A stretch of 51,928 nt of DNA, taken from contig WPDH01000445.1 in the NCBI GenBank assembly GCA_019137255.1, forward strand, positions 1-51,928, written 5' to 3'. The notes below the pieces were generated by a model. It made no database searches. It saw nothing but the letters and a program-made list of their open reading frames with translations, and was not told where the DNA came from. Below are positions 1-10,661 of the stretch, in pieces (position 1 is the stretch's first letter; the number at the start of each line of letters is the position of its first letter). A program made the position numbers and the translations under genes. This DNA comes from Corinectria fuckeliana. Its lineage: Eukaryota; Ascomycota; Sordariomycetes; Hypocreales; Nectriaceae.

Positions 1-425
1 ATACTTTATATAAGTATATATTTAGTTATTTATTAGGTAGAAGGTAAGTTTATTAGATTAATAATAAAAGTAAATAAGAATATAAGTATAAGAAGCTATT
101 AGCTATAATTAGAGTAGTATATAGTACTAGAGGACTATTTATAGACCTTTAAGTAAGTAATTAGTTTATTTAGATAGAATATTATAAGTATAAATAAAAA
201 AGGCCTCTTTATAATAAAAAGAAGAAAAAGAAGAAAGTATAATAAAATATAAAAAGATATATAAGAGTATATAACTATATATAATTTCTTTTATTATTAA
301 TTAGTTACTATAGTAATAAAAACTTTAATCCCTTTATATATAAATAAATAAGATAAAAATATAGTCTTTTATTATAATATGATATTATATATAATTAAAT
401 AAAGCTTATATAATACAGTAGGGTG
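1..425. repeat. AT-rich, RIP-eroded repeat edge
   Basis: Composition is extremely AT-rich, and in about the first 378 bases I see no CpA, TpG or CpG dinucleotide, while CpT, CpC and GpC survive. This is what RIP leaves (C to T, preferring CpA) and it erases any recognisable element. No ORF or terminal repeat can be recovered. GC content rises sharply near 420-430. Probably the end of an ancient repeat or transposon block; the original element cannot be named. Confidence 0.8.
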
Positions 426-754
426 ACCCTAGTGCGAAAATTTAAAAAAAAGTTAATATAAGACACCGGGCCCTATAGCCTTCCGTACACAGTCGGCATG
501 TTATTAATCAACTTTAATCATACGGAGTAGTAGACCTGCATACGAAGAACTAATACGGGACAGATCGACAACAACCCTTCAACTTTTATTCTGTGCTTCT
601 ATACAAGAGTGAGTCTGCGGGATATATCCAAACATGTGCGTTGTGCTCCATCTCCGACTCAACAACACCTTGCTTGTCCACCCCCGCAGGCGCTGGCTCG
701 CTCCGCACATTGTTCCATCCAGGAGACAGTCGAGCAAAGGCCCTACTCGCTCAC
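426..754. other. Spacer between AT-rich edge and the histidine-rich gene
   Basis: Normal-composition DNA holding the 3' flank of the histidine-rich gene on the minus strand. A TACGGAGTA element lies near 519-527. I see no gene, RNA or transposon end. Confidence 0.5.
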
Positions 755-2025
755 TTAGTGGCCGTAGTGCCCATCGTGATGGCCGTGGTGATGGCCGTGG
801 TGGTGACCGTGGTGGTGACCGTGGTGGTGGCCGTGGTGGTGCTCATCGTGATGGTGGCCATGGTGATGGTGACCGTGATGGTGGTGGCCATGGTGGTGGT
901 GGTGCTCCTTGCGGTGATCCTCGGGGTGCTGCACCCTGTGGTGGTTCTCCTCGTGGCCCTTGTTCTTGAAGTGCTCGCCCGTGATCAGAGGCGTAAACGT
1001 GAACTTGCTGAAGGCCTCCTGGATGCTGCCCTTGGTCGTGCCCTCGACGGCTCCCTGCTTGAGCATCACCTGCTTGAGGTACTCCTGGCAGTGCATGCGG
1101 CGTCCGAGCTCGTAGATGAAAGTCTGTTCTTGCTATCAGCCCCCTTTCCCTCCCCCCTTCGTGTACATCTTCAGGAGACAGAGGACGAGGTACTTACGCT
1201 GTCGGCCGCACGCAGACTGTTGACGGCAGTCAGGATGTACTTGTCCGTCTCGCCCTCGAGGTACTCGCTCTTCTTCTTGATAAGGCGGAGCAGGCGGATG
1301 AGAGCCTCGGCGTACTATCCCACCAGACATGTCAGCAACACGGCTGCTTCTTTCATCTTCTCGCTGTCTCGTTGGGTTTGCACTCACGGTCCTGTAGCAG
1401 CAAGCAATCTTGGATTCCTGAGTGCAGGTGAAGCACTTGTCCAGGTTCGACTTGTCAATGGTATAGTCGAAGATGTCGAGGTCAAACTCAAGCTCATAAA
1501 GAGCGTCCTTGACCTTCTACACCCGGGTTGTTAGCACTCGTTCACACCACAACCAATACGCGAGGGAATCTCCCTCGCCAACCATGGGCTGCTCACCTTC
1601 CAGCAGTGGTCATCGTATCCGCACTGGAGACGCTCGACGACGCTGTGGATGCGCTCAGCCTTGTCCGCAAGGTGGTTGAGCTTGGTGCAGACAAGGTGGT
1701 CGGTCAGGATGTTGTTATGGATGTGCTTGTGCTTGTGATGCTTGTGCCCCTTGTGATGGTGATGGTGCTCCTTGTGGTGATGATAAGGATGGGGCCTGTG
1801 ATGGTGATGGTGATCCTTGTGGCCATGGTGGTGGTGCGGGTGGTGCTGGTGATGCTCCTTGTGGTGGTGGTAAGGATGAGGCTTGTGGTGAGGCCAGTGA
1901 GGGTGGCCGGGATGGTGGTGCTCCCTGTGGTGGTAGTCACCAGAGAGGCCCCGTTCCTCGACGTTGGCCGTCAGGGCAAGGGCAGGGATGGCGCAGAGCG
2001 CGGCGAAGGCGAGGGACAATCTCAT
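755..2025 (-). CDS. Secreted histidine-rich, cysteine-containing protein (350 aa)
   Basis: Four exons on the minus strand: 2025-1597, 1516-1388, 1314-1198 and 1132-755; introns of 80, 73 and 65 bases, all GT...AG, the first with a GCTAAC branch site. The start is the ATG followed by a clear signal peptide (residues 1 to about 18, core LSLAFAALCAIPALALT). Residues 32-103 are a first His-rich block with two copies of PHPYHHHKEHH about 29 residues apart; residues 104-284 are a helical-looking middle region holding all eight mature cysteines; residues 285-350 are a second block of GHHH repeats ending GHYGH. An even cysteine count in a secreted protein suggests four disulfides. Poly-His blocks bind Zn, Cu or Ni in known proteins, so a metal-binding cell-surface or extracellular role is inferred. 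I do not recognise the middle domain. The last acceptor could be 9 bases downstream (exon start 1123), in frame. Confidence 0.85.
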
Positions 2026-2134
2026 GGTGATTCCGAACGAGTGAAGAGGAGAGCCGAGAAAGGACTGCCTGTGTAAACGAGAGACTGGTGAGGAGCTGGT
2101 TGAAGATTGCTCCCAGACCCGACGAAGACGACCC

Positions 2135-2141
2135 TTAAATA
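2135..2141 (-). promoter_or_regulatory. TATA-like box of the histidine-rich gene
   Basis: TATTTAA on the minus strand, about 110 bases upstream of the start codon at 2025. Spacing suits a fungal core promoter with a short 5' UTR. Confidence 0.45.
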
Positions 2142-3140
2142 CTTCCATCGACACCCATCTCATGCCGACAACTCAAAGAGGACACCATCACAAAGGGCTC
2201 GCGAACTGGGTGTTTTGCAGATCAACTAGATGCACTCGTCAAAGCATGAGCTTACACGAGACATCGCGATCGTACACCATCTGCGCACGCCTTGGCCTCG
2301 CCGTCCTTGCTCATGTTGACTTCAACACTTTGGCCAAGGCCTCTCTTCCACATAGCAGCCTTTGATATCGTGTAGATCGGGTCTCGAAGCCTTCATGTTT
2401 TTTTGTTGCAAAGACGCATACGCGTCGAATTCACTTTGTGCACTGCGTCATGCAACGTTGCTTGATACGCGAGATGCCGTCGAGAGTTCAAGTCATATGT
2501 CGCGTCGTTGACAAACATCGGGCATCCATGACAGTGCAAAACCGGCCCGTTACTTTGGCTGAACCATGAGATGGAGTCTTTTGAGTCTCTGCGACGTTGA
2601 AGTATATGCACGACTGGCCCGGGAGAAGTTATGTTTGTTGTTGTTTGGAGGGCTCCGTTACGAGACGGGGTTTGGGTTCAGCATACGCGTGCGTCCGTGG
2701 AGCGAGTACGGCCGAGGAAATGAAGCGAAGAGACCGCGCAGATCCAGCTCCATCTTGGATTTTCCCCAACGGAAGATGGTTGGAGAGCAGATGAGAGACG
2801 TTACCGTACTTGAACGGTGAAGCGGACGGTGAAGCAAACGGGGAAGTAAACGGAGACGTCCGTCGGCCGGGTCGGCATCATGATCGCCGATGCTTCGGAA
2901 GGGAAATTCCGCCCGCCTGCCGCGTCCGATAACGATAAGCCAGCCCACCCTACATACTACCTAGCTAGATAGCTTCACTCCATCGCAACATCATCGCCAA
3001 CAACAGCTGACCCCACCCCTCCCAGCGACCGCCCATCTTTTTGCTGCCATACTCAATCCCCCGGGAGCTCAGCCCCCCAACTCCGCAAACCAACCGTCCG
3101 TCGTCCTCCGGTTCGGCTCGTTGTCGACCGCCCACCCACC
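2142..3140. other. Divergent intergenic region
   Basis: Lies between the histidine-rich gene (-) and the kinase gene (+) and must hold both promoters. No ORF here has coding character. A short run of CTAC/CTAG tetramers occurs near 2950-2970. Nothing else recognised. Confidence 0.5.
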
Positions 3141-4445
3141 ATGGCCGTCTCCCCCGTCGTCACCTACACGGCCGAGTCCGTCCAGCAAACGCAGCAGCAG
3201 CAGCAGCTCGCCCGTGCCGTCTCGTCGCCCTTCAAAACTTTCGCCTCCGGCCAGACCTCTTCTTCCAACGGCACCCCCAAGCTCCCCGCCGCACCAGCCG
3301 TGCCCGCGCCCGTGACGCTCCCCGTGACGCTCGACCTCGCCGAGCAAATGAACGACGAGGAGAAGCGCAAATACGTCAAGGGTAACGGGAACCCCCTTCC
3401 CCCGCCCCGCGAGTGAGTACTGACTCCTCCAGGAAAGAAGCTCGGTGAGGGTACCTACGCCATCGTCTTCCTCGGCCACCTCCGCCTCAAGCCCACGGTG
3501 CTCGTCGCCATCAAGAAGATCAAGGTCCAGAAGGAAAACGACCAGGGCATGGCTCCCGACGCCGTCCGCGAGCTCAAGCACCTCCAGGAACTACACCACC
3601 CCAACATCATCTCCCTCCTCTCCGTCTTCTCCTCCAAGGACCAGAACCTCAACCTCGTCCTCGAGTACCTGCCCCTCGGCGACCTCGAGATGCTCATCCG
3701 TGACACCGACAACGTCCGCTACGGCGCCGCCGACATCAAGACGTGGATGGGCATGCTCACCCGCGCCGTCTGGTTCTGCCACGAGAACTTCGTCCTGCAC
3801 CGCGACATCAAGCCCAACAACCTGCTCATCGCCGCCGACGGCGAGGTCAAGCTGGCCGATTTCGGTCTCGCCCGCACCTTCGCCGACCCCGTCACCAACA
3901 TGACGTCGCACGTCATCACGCGCTGGTACCGCCCGCTGGAGCTGCTCTTCGACGCCAAGCACTACAGCGGCGCCGTGGACGTGTGGTCCGTCGGCACCGT
4001 CTTCGCCGAGCTCGTCATGCGCGCCCCGTACCTCCCCGGCCAGACCGACATCGACCAGGTCAAGCTCATCTGCGAGGCCATCGGCACCCCGACCGAGGAC
4101 AACTGGCCCGGCGTTACCAAGCTGTCGGGCTACGCCGTCCCCGCCCAGCACCCCGTCCGCGGCAAGGACTGGTACGAGATGCGCTTCGGCACCGTCGGCT
4201 CCGACGGCGTCGACCTCCTCATGAAGACGCTCACCCTCGACCCCCGGAAGCGCATCACCGCACGCCAGATGCTCGAGCACCGCTGGTGGCACTCCGACCC
4301 CAAGCCCACGCGGAAGCAAGACTTGCCCAAGAAGGGTGGCGCCGGCGCTGAAGACAAGATGGGCGCCGATCTCAAGCGCCGCCCCGGCGTCATCGACGAC
4401 GACCGTGGTTCAAAGGTCGCCCGCAAGCTCGACTTTGGAGCGTAG
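3141..4445 (+). CDS. kin28: CDK7/Kin28-type cyclin-dependent kinase (TFIIH CAK), 417 aa
   Basis: Exons 3141-3381 and 3433-4445; the 51-base intron rejoins codon 81. About 80 N-terminal residues are a low-complexity Q/S/P extension. The kinase domain starts with the glycine loop LGEGTYAIVF (84-93); then AIKKIK lysine 108, a cyclin-binding helix APDAVRELKHLQEL in place of PSTAIRE, HRDIKPNNLL with catalytic Asp205, DFGLARTF with Asp223, and an activation-loop threonine near 238 (NMTSHVITRWY). The loop and helix match CDK7/Kin28/Mcs6 rather than Cdc28 or Pho85. The family phosphorylates the RNA polymerase II CTD as part of TFIIH. The APE motif reads PLE (248-250), keeping the glutamate. Convergent with the recyclin gene. 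A functional CDK7 orthologue is well supported; the symbol is by homology. Confidence 0.88.
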
Positions 4446-4831
4446 GTCTAGACGCCGAGAAAACCAGAGACATTCAGGAAATGGAAATGAGATATATATA
4501 TACCCAGACACGGAAATCCGAGTAACGGTTGGTCAAGAGAGCCATGTAAGGAGTCTTCATTCGCGGCGTTTCGGTAGTAAAGGCACAAAAAAGGACAGAC
4601 TTGGAGATCCCCTTGGGTTGGTTTCTCATCACATGTAGACATTCAGGGGTTCGTTCCGTGATGAATCATGTTGTTGTGTGTATGTGTTCCTCTATATAAT
4701 TTGTATACTTGCTCTCTTTTCATGTCTTGAAATTCCAACCGGGACGCTAGCTTCGATGTTTCATGACTCTTTTTCTTCGTAAACTTCCTCTCCGCAGCTT
4801 GGAAAGAGACCACACGTCTGCAGTGCACGCC
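4446..4831. other. Convergent 3' intergenic region
   Basis: The 3' ends of the kinase (+) and recyclin (-) genes face each other across 386 bases; the space should hold both 3' UTRs and polyadenylation sites. No gene seen. Confidence 0.55.
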
Positions 4832-7631
4832 TTACATGAGCGCGCACTCCATCCCGTACATGGCCCGCTCGACACGCGCGCGGACCTGGTACCAATCGGC
4901 CCTGCGCTGCGCATACTCGTAGACCTCCTCTGCGCGGAACACGCCGCCGAAGCGGTCCCCGTCGGCGATGACGGTGGCCATCTCCTTGGCGTGGCGCGGG
5001 TCGATGAGGTAGATCTGGCTGAGCTCGCGCAGGGCGCCGAAGTAGGCCAGCAGGTCCTGGTTCTTGAGGGTGCGGACGTAGCCGAAGTACAGGTTCATGT
5101 CGGCGATGAGCTTGATAGCGCCGTCGGTGCTGACGCGCTGGCGCTTCAAGTGCTTGCAGATGGCCGTGAACAGGCGCAGGCCGACCTCGCCGTTGAAGAC
5201 GTCCAGCATCGACTTGTCCGTGGTGCCGACGAGCATGGTCGTGTGCGACGAGACGAGGTCGACGATGCGCGAGGCCGTGGATGTGGGGCCGATGTCCGGC
5301 TCGGCGACGGGGGCGGCCGAGGCCGAGGAGTCGAGCACCAGCGGGTTGTAGTCGGTGGGGAGCTGGGTGGTGGCCTGCAGGTACTCGACCTCGTCCATGA
5401 GCACGTCGATGCCCTTGTTGAGGCCGGCGGCAACGCTCTCGTCGAGCATCTGCTCAAACTTCTTCTTGGCGAGGCCGGCCGGGTCGAGGAAGTCGTTGCG
5501 GTCGGCGATCTTGGGCGCCGCCAGCTCGTGCTCGTAGAAGACGTCGATCATCTGCGAGATGAGGTCGCCGACGTTGACGAGCTCGATAAAGGTCACGAGC
5601 GGCGCCACGCCGGCCTTGTCGTGGTCGCTGACCTCGCGGGGGTTGTAGTGCGAGAGGTGGTCGACGGCCATGTCGAAGCCGGTCTTGACGTGCTTCTGGC
5701 CGAGGATGCGAAGCAGCACGACGAAGATGGTGGCGCACTGCTCGCGAGCCTCGCCGCCGGCCTGTCCGCCAAGCCCGATGAAGACGGCGGCGCGCCCGAG
5801 GCTCGTCTTGGCGGCGTGGACGAGGTTCAGGGCCACCTCGATGCTAAACAGGGACTTGATGCCCTCCAGCTTGGACGCCATGATGGCCGCCTTGGCTGCC
5901 AGTTCGTCTGTCGGCGCCGTCTCGGGCAGCGGAGTCCTCCGGCCTTCGATGCCGCCGAGACTCGGCGTCTCTGGCGGCGCAGGTTGGGGACTCAAACTGG
6001 AACTCGCCATGCCATTCGCCTCCGGGGCGGGCGTGGCTGGTTTGGTCGCAAAGGGCGAACCGAGTGTAGGGAGTACTGTGATGGGCATCATGACCACCTT
6101 TTTGAACGAGTTTAGAAAGTCCCTCTTCTCTGCCGACCGGTTAATGTTGGACATGTAGAACGACTCCAGGGTTGAGTCCTGCTCGGAGAGCTGCTTCTCC
6201 CAGCGAGCCACCTCGGTCTCGGCGTGGTCCGTAAAGAAGTCGAGTTCCGCCTGGAGGTACAGGTCGAGATGGGGTTCAAAGACTCTGAGTGCCAGCTCCT
6301 TAGCCACGTCTAGGATGTTGCGCGTGGACCCCTTGGGAGGCTTGAGCGACCGCAGGAAGAGCATCGTCTGCTCGAAGATTCCCGAGACGGCCTTCAGGTA
6401 CGGCGCCATGCTGCGCGCGTGGGCTTCGTCGAACAGCGGTGTCGCATACTCCATGATGACGTCCTCCCTCACCTTGTCCACAAAGGCCCAGAACACGTTG
6501 GCGGGGTCTGGGAAGATGCGTTCCATTACGTCGGCCTGCTCGTTGACCTTGGCCAGCAACATCTCAAAGAACAGGCGCGACGGCTCAAGGGTGATTTCGT
6601 CTGCCGGTGCATGGTTGAGGCAGTCCATCGCATTGAACATCAGCTCCTTGTCGTTGAATATCGGGTGCTTCTGGATGAAGAGGTCGAGGCCAGGACCGCC
6701 TGTCGCACCGCTCAGCGTGTGCAAGACGTGGGCATAACGGCGCATCCTCCCATCCACGTCCCAGAACTCATAACCCTGCTCGAACTCGCGCAGCACAGCG
6801 CTCTCAAATATCGACACCATGCTCGCCAGCTTCTCCTCTCGCTCGTAGCACCCCGGGGACCAGTCGCTCTTTGCAAACCGCTGCAGGTTGGCGAGCATCT
6901 GGGCCTGCTTCTCGGGGTCACGAAACGCCTGGAACAGGATGGGGTCGGCGTGGCTTTTTGCCTGGACCAGGTCGGCGTAGAAGGGTGCCAGCGCGCCATA
7001 GATCTTCCCGTACTCTTGCCTCGCGCCGCCGCGGATACTCCGTGCCTTTTTGTAGACGTCGAGGTATGCCGATGGGTCCTCGGAGGGGTTGGCTGGGGCT
7101 GCCAGAGCCATCGTCTCGAAGCCATCGCGGACATCTGAGATGGATCGAGCTCGCTTCGCCTCCTCGGCCGACGCATCGAACAACGTCGTCGTCGGTATAG
7201 TTTGGTTCGCCGCTTGTGCCTTGGCCTGGGCGGCAGCTTTCTTTGCGCGATCAGCCGCCTCGCGCCTCCGTCGAACAGCATCCTCCCAGCGGCGCCGTGC
7301 CTCGAGCTCGTCCCAGCAGCCCATGCTCTTCAGGCGAGAGACCCATCGTGTGTCGTCATAGACCATCTCTCGCAGGCGGTGGGAGGCGCGGGCGCAGCGC
7401 ACCTGGTCTGTGACGGGGAGGTAGTCGAGGATGGTGACGAGGATTTCTGACGACACCAGGGTTAGTCGGTGCGTATCATGGCATGAGCAATCTCACGGTA
7501 TCTCAGTGCGCAGTTCGAGTAGCCAGACACGTACCTGCTGGGAGACTTGACCGCGAGTCCATCATCTCGGTCGCCCGCAGCGTCTTGAGGATGCTGCCGC
7601 GGTCGGCAGCACTACTCCTGTTCCTGTACAT
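4832..7631 (-). CDS. rcy1: Recyclin-1 (Rcy1/Pof6-like) F-box protein with exocyst Sec10-like region, 903 aa
   Basis: Exons 7631-7535 and 7446-4832. The intron (donor GTACGT, branch CTAAC, acceptor TCAG) splits a Glu codon so that LPA joins EILVTILDYLPV, restoring an F-box at about residues 31-70. The rest is a long helical protein of the Sec10/recyclin type; residues around 60-90 are Arg/Lys/Ala-rich. Family knowledge: Rcy1 (yeast) and Pof6 (fission yeast) act in endosome-to-Golgi recycling and cell separation, with the F-box recruiting Skp1. The C-terminus ends in CALM, a CAAX-type prenylation box; yeast Rcy1 is also reported to end in a CAAX box, so membrane attachment by prenylation is likely. 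A start at the second exon alone would lose the F-box LP. Strong family call. Confidence 0.88.
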
Positions 7632-8551
7632 GGTGGGCGACGGGAGTAGAGGCCGTGTCGAGGACGGGGCAGCTCGTTCACGTTCAGAGGTCTAGAGAGC
7701 TCTTCGAGGGGATGTGTATGCCGTAGAGAGCCCGATTGACCCGTCGTAGTCCGCTTGCGTCTGGTCCTAGCACAGACCGTCTAGACCATCAACATGTCGC
7801 CGTTCGGTCTGTCTCCGCGGTTCAACAGCGGCATCGAACGGGGGTAAGTCGGAGGTCGGAGGTCGGAGGTCGGAGGGAATGGTGTCGATCGTGTTCGCGT
7901 TAGCCCTGGCAGGCGGAATGGGCAGTGCGGAGTGAAGATGTAAGTAGAATAAGTGGGAGGATTGTACGCCGGTTGAATGTTGCTTGCCTGCCGACTCCGA
8001 AGTAGTTGCGTGGCTGTCATGTTAGCTTCCAGGGGACGAGAAGTGGGCGGTAAATATGATGCCCCGCATCGAGCAGAGCTCCTATGCGAACAAAGCCAGG
8101 CTACCCTAGAGCATGGATTACGTTCCGATGCGACGTTGTTTTTAACAACATTTTTAAAAGACGTGACTTGTATATTGATGCCAGCTTGTGGATAGACAAT
8201 GGTTTCTTGAATGTCCGAGCTATGCTCTAGTGTTTCTGTATTTTGTCTGCGCATCCAAAAGTTGACACCAACTCTATGTAAGAAGAAAATGCCAAAGAAA
8301 TCAAGCTCTAGATGATTTTACGATTCCGATCCCAAACTCCAAAAAATGCCCCAGTCCTTACAGCCGTAGATACAACATGGTATGGACTAGTCAGCTACCA
8401 GCCACCCAAACCAGCTCAGGAGACCTTGCGTGATCTAGCCCAAGCATCCTCAGCACGCGGATGCTTGTATAATTATTTGAGCACAATCGCGACCTTCCAT
8501 CGGATGGACACTGCCGTGTCGTCGTCTTTTTCCATCCTTCAGAGTGGTCAT
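7632..8551. other. Intergenic region between recyclin and aspartokinase genes
   Basis: About 0.9 kb with the recyclin promoter side (7632 upward) and the 3' flank of the aspartokinase gene. The only structure is a four-unit heptamer repeat near 7848-7875. ORFs here lack coding character. Confidence 0.5.
7848..7875 (+). repeat. Tandem heptamer GTCGGAG x4
   Basis: Four perfect head-to-tail copies of GTCGGAG, about 220 bases upstream of the recyclin start codon. A small minisatellite; no known function. Confidence 0.9.
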
Positions 8552-10661
8552 CTACTCGAGGAAAGTAAAGAGATGCGTATGTAAGATATTCATGGCCCGC
8601 GTGGAATCACGAGCGTTGATGACACAGGAAATATTGATCTCGCTGGCACCTGGAGTTTTCGGTTAGCTTGCCCGCAAGGAAACAACAAGACGAGAAAGCA
8701 GAGAGGACCTACCTTGCGAAATCATCTCGAGATTCACGTTGTGCTCTCCGAGGGTAGAAAACATGCGTCCAGCAATGCCCACCATGTTCTTCATCTCCGC
8801 ACCGACCAGACTCAAGATGGCCATGTCGGCCAAGATGCTGACCTCGCCGCACTCGGCAAGTTCGCGGATAGCGCGCTCAAAGGCGTCGATCTCGGTGCTG
8901 CCCGAGTGGATGGCCATGGACACGTGCACCTCGCTGGTGGAGATGAGGTCGACGGAGATGGAGTGCCTGTCGAGGATGGAGAAGACGCGGGCGAAGAAGC
9001 CGTGGGAGATGGACCGCTTGTTGGAGTGGACGTTGATGACGCTGATGTGGTCCTTGATGGTGACGGCCGTGGGCCGCTTCGGCTTCTTGGGCGCGGCGCC
9101 GTTGAGGCTGGGCGAGGAGCGGTGGAGCTGGTGGCCGGCGGTCAGGACCGGATCGGGAACGACGATGGTGCCGTTGCCGCGCGGGTTCTTGACGTTCTTG
9201 ATGCGAATGGGGATCGGGGGGTGGGCGCGGATGACCTGGTCCATGGTGAGGTGGTGGATGACCTCGGAGCCGTAAAAGGTCAGCTCGGCGGCCTCGGACG
9301 GCGTGATGGACGACAGCAGCCGGGCCGTCGGGACCTTGGACGGGTCGGCCGAGAAGATGCCGTCCACCTCCTTCCAGACCTGCAGCTCCTCGGCCTTGAT
9401 GCCCACGGCGCACAGCGCGGCGCAGAGATCCGTGTAGCCGCGGCCGATGTCGCCGTCGATGAGGCTGCCGGGGACGTTGCCGAAGAAGCCGGTCATGACG
9501 GGGATGCGGCCCTCGCACGCGACGATCTTGCGGGCGAAGGCTTCGGCAGCCGTGTGGTAGAAGTTGACGTCGAGCTGGGCGGATGCGTCGTAGTGGAACG
9601 AGTCGCACAAGTCGACATATTCAGCATCGACACCCTTCAAGGCGAGAGGCGGGATGTTAGCTTCTAGATCCCTCCTTCGGATCCACGTCCGCAACGAAGG
9701 GGGACGGAGTCGACACTCACCTCATCCTGCAGCAGAGCAGCCATGAACTGGCAACTCAACTTCTCGCCGAAGCTGACGACACGGTCCTTGGCCCGCGAGT
9801 TGATTTCGAGGTTGAAGCGCTTGGCGGCGGCGATGTACTCGACCAGCTCCTGGCACTCGTCCTTGACGGTCTGCACTAGGGTGTCGCGTAGGGCGGGATC
9901 CTTGATGAAGGTCTGGGCGGCGTTGACGTGATCGTTGCAGATGTCTTGCATCAGACCACGGGCCTGTTCGACCAGCTCACATTGCTCCTCGTCAGCGCAC
10001 ACGGCGGCGCCGACGCTGCGAAGCTTTCCATAGACGCCCAGTAGACTATCCAGGGAGTCAGCTATGAGAATGGGGACGAGGTTGAGGGTGAGGATGGGGA
10101 TGATGCTCATAGCACAGGGGTACAGCAACGGGACATGGGCAAGGATCGACCATAAGTGAGTAGACGTTGAGAGGAGAGGTGAGAGACAAGGAACAGACTG
10201 AGGGAAATATCGCAGGAGGACGCCGCGATCTGTAACACAATATAAAGCAATTGATGCTCGACGTACCGACTTGTAGTTCCCTCGGCCTTCTTGCCCGTAC
10301 TGCGCGCGGAGCAGACGACGATGACTCGGTTCCGAGACAAACTGGCCCTATAGAACAAAAAGAAAACGCGGGGTCAGATTCCAAGCCGATGTTATTGGAC
10401 GTGTTTTTCTTTTCTTTTTCTTTCCGTCTTGTCTTTCAGACGGGAATATGATATCACCATACCTTACAATATCCCTAGCAATCTAAGACGCGCAAAAACA
10501 AAACAAATGGTCAGCAAGAACACCACATCGGGGTAAAAAAGTAAAAGCCGGAGCCGGAGGTCAAGACGAACCTTGTCCGGGAACTTGCCCACGCTGGTGC
10601 CGCCAAACTTCTGGACGACCCAGCCGAGGTCGGATGCGTTGTTGTAGGCGAGGTTGGCCAT
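8552..10661 (-). CDS. hom3: Aspartokinase (EC 2.7.2.4), 511 aa
   Basis: Six exons on the minus strand: 10661-10572, 10482-10463, 10347-10267, 10045-9721, 9634-8713 and 8649-8552. The second exon is only 20 bases (encoding IARDIV plus two bases of Arg) and is needed for frame and homology. Exon 1 carries the kinase motif KFGGTSVG (18-25); then SARSTGKKAEGTTSR, and a GRGYTDLCAAL segment in the aspartate-binding region. Two C-terminal ACT domains follow (about 365-435 and 445-511), the usual site of threonine feedback inhibition in fungal Hom3. The enzyme makes aspartyl-4-phosphate, the first step to threonine, methionine and, outside the fungal lysine route, other aspartate-family products. Length matches fungal aspartokinases (about 520 aa). 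Frame closes exactly in all six exons. Confidence 0.93.

Noticed and set aside
755..960. Short-period repeat that could be taken for a repeat array or CRISPR
   Set aside because: It is a run of GTG/ATG triplets encoding GHHH repeats on the minus strand, with no spacers.
593..1534. 313-residue plus-strand ORF rich in Val/Met
   Set aside because: Antisense shadow of the His-repeat exons: CAC/CAT repeats read as GTG/ATG on the other strand, and it crosses the three minus-strand introns.
1528..2076. 182-residue plus-strand hydrophobic ORF
   Set aside because: Same antisense effect of His codons in the first exon of the histidine-rich gene; no family features.
3591..4319. 242-residue minus-strand ORF
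   Set aside because: Antisense of the kinase gene in GC-rich DNA; low-complexity Val/Glu/Asp composition only.
4763..6115. 450-residue plus-strand ORF
   Set aside because: Antisense of the recyclin gene; no domain and typical mirror composition.
8714..9667. 317-residue plus-strand ORF
   Set aside because: Antisense of the aspartokinase catalytic and ACT exons.
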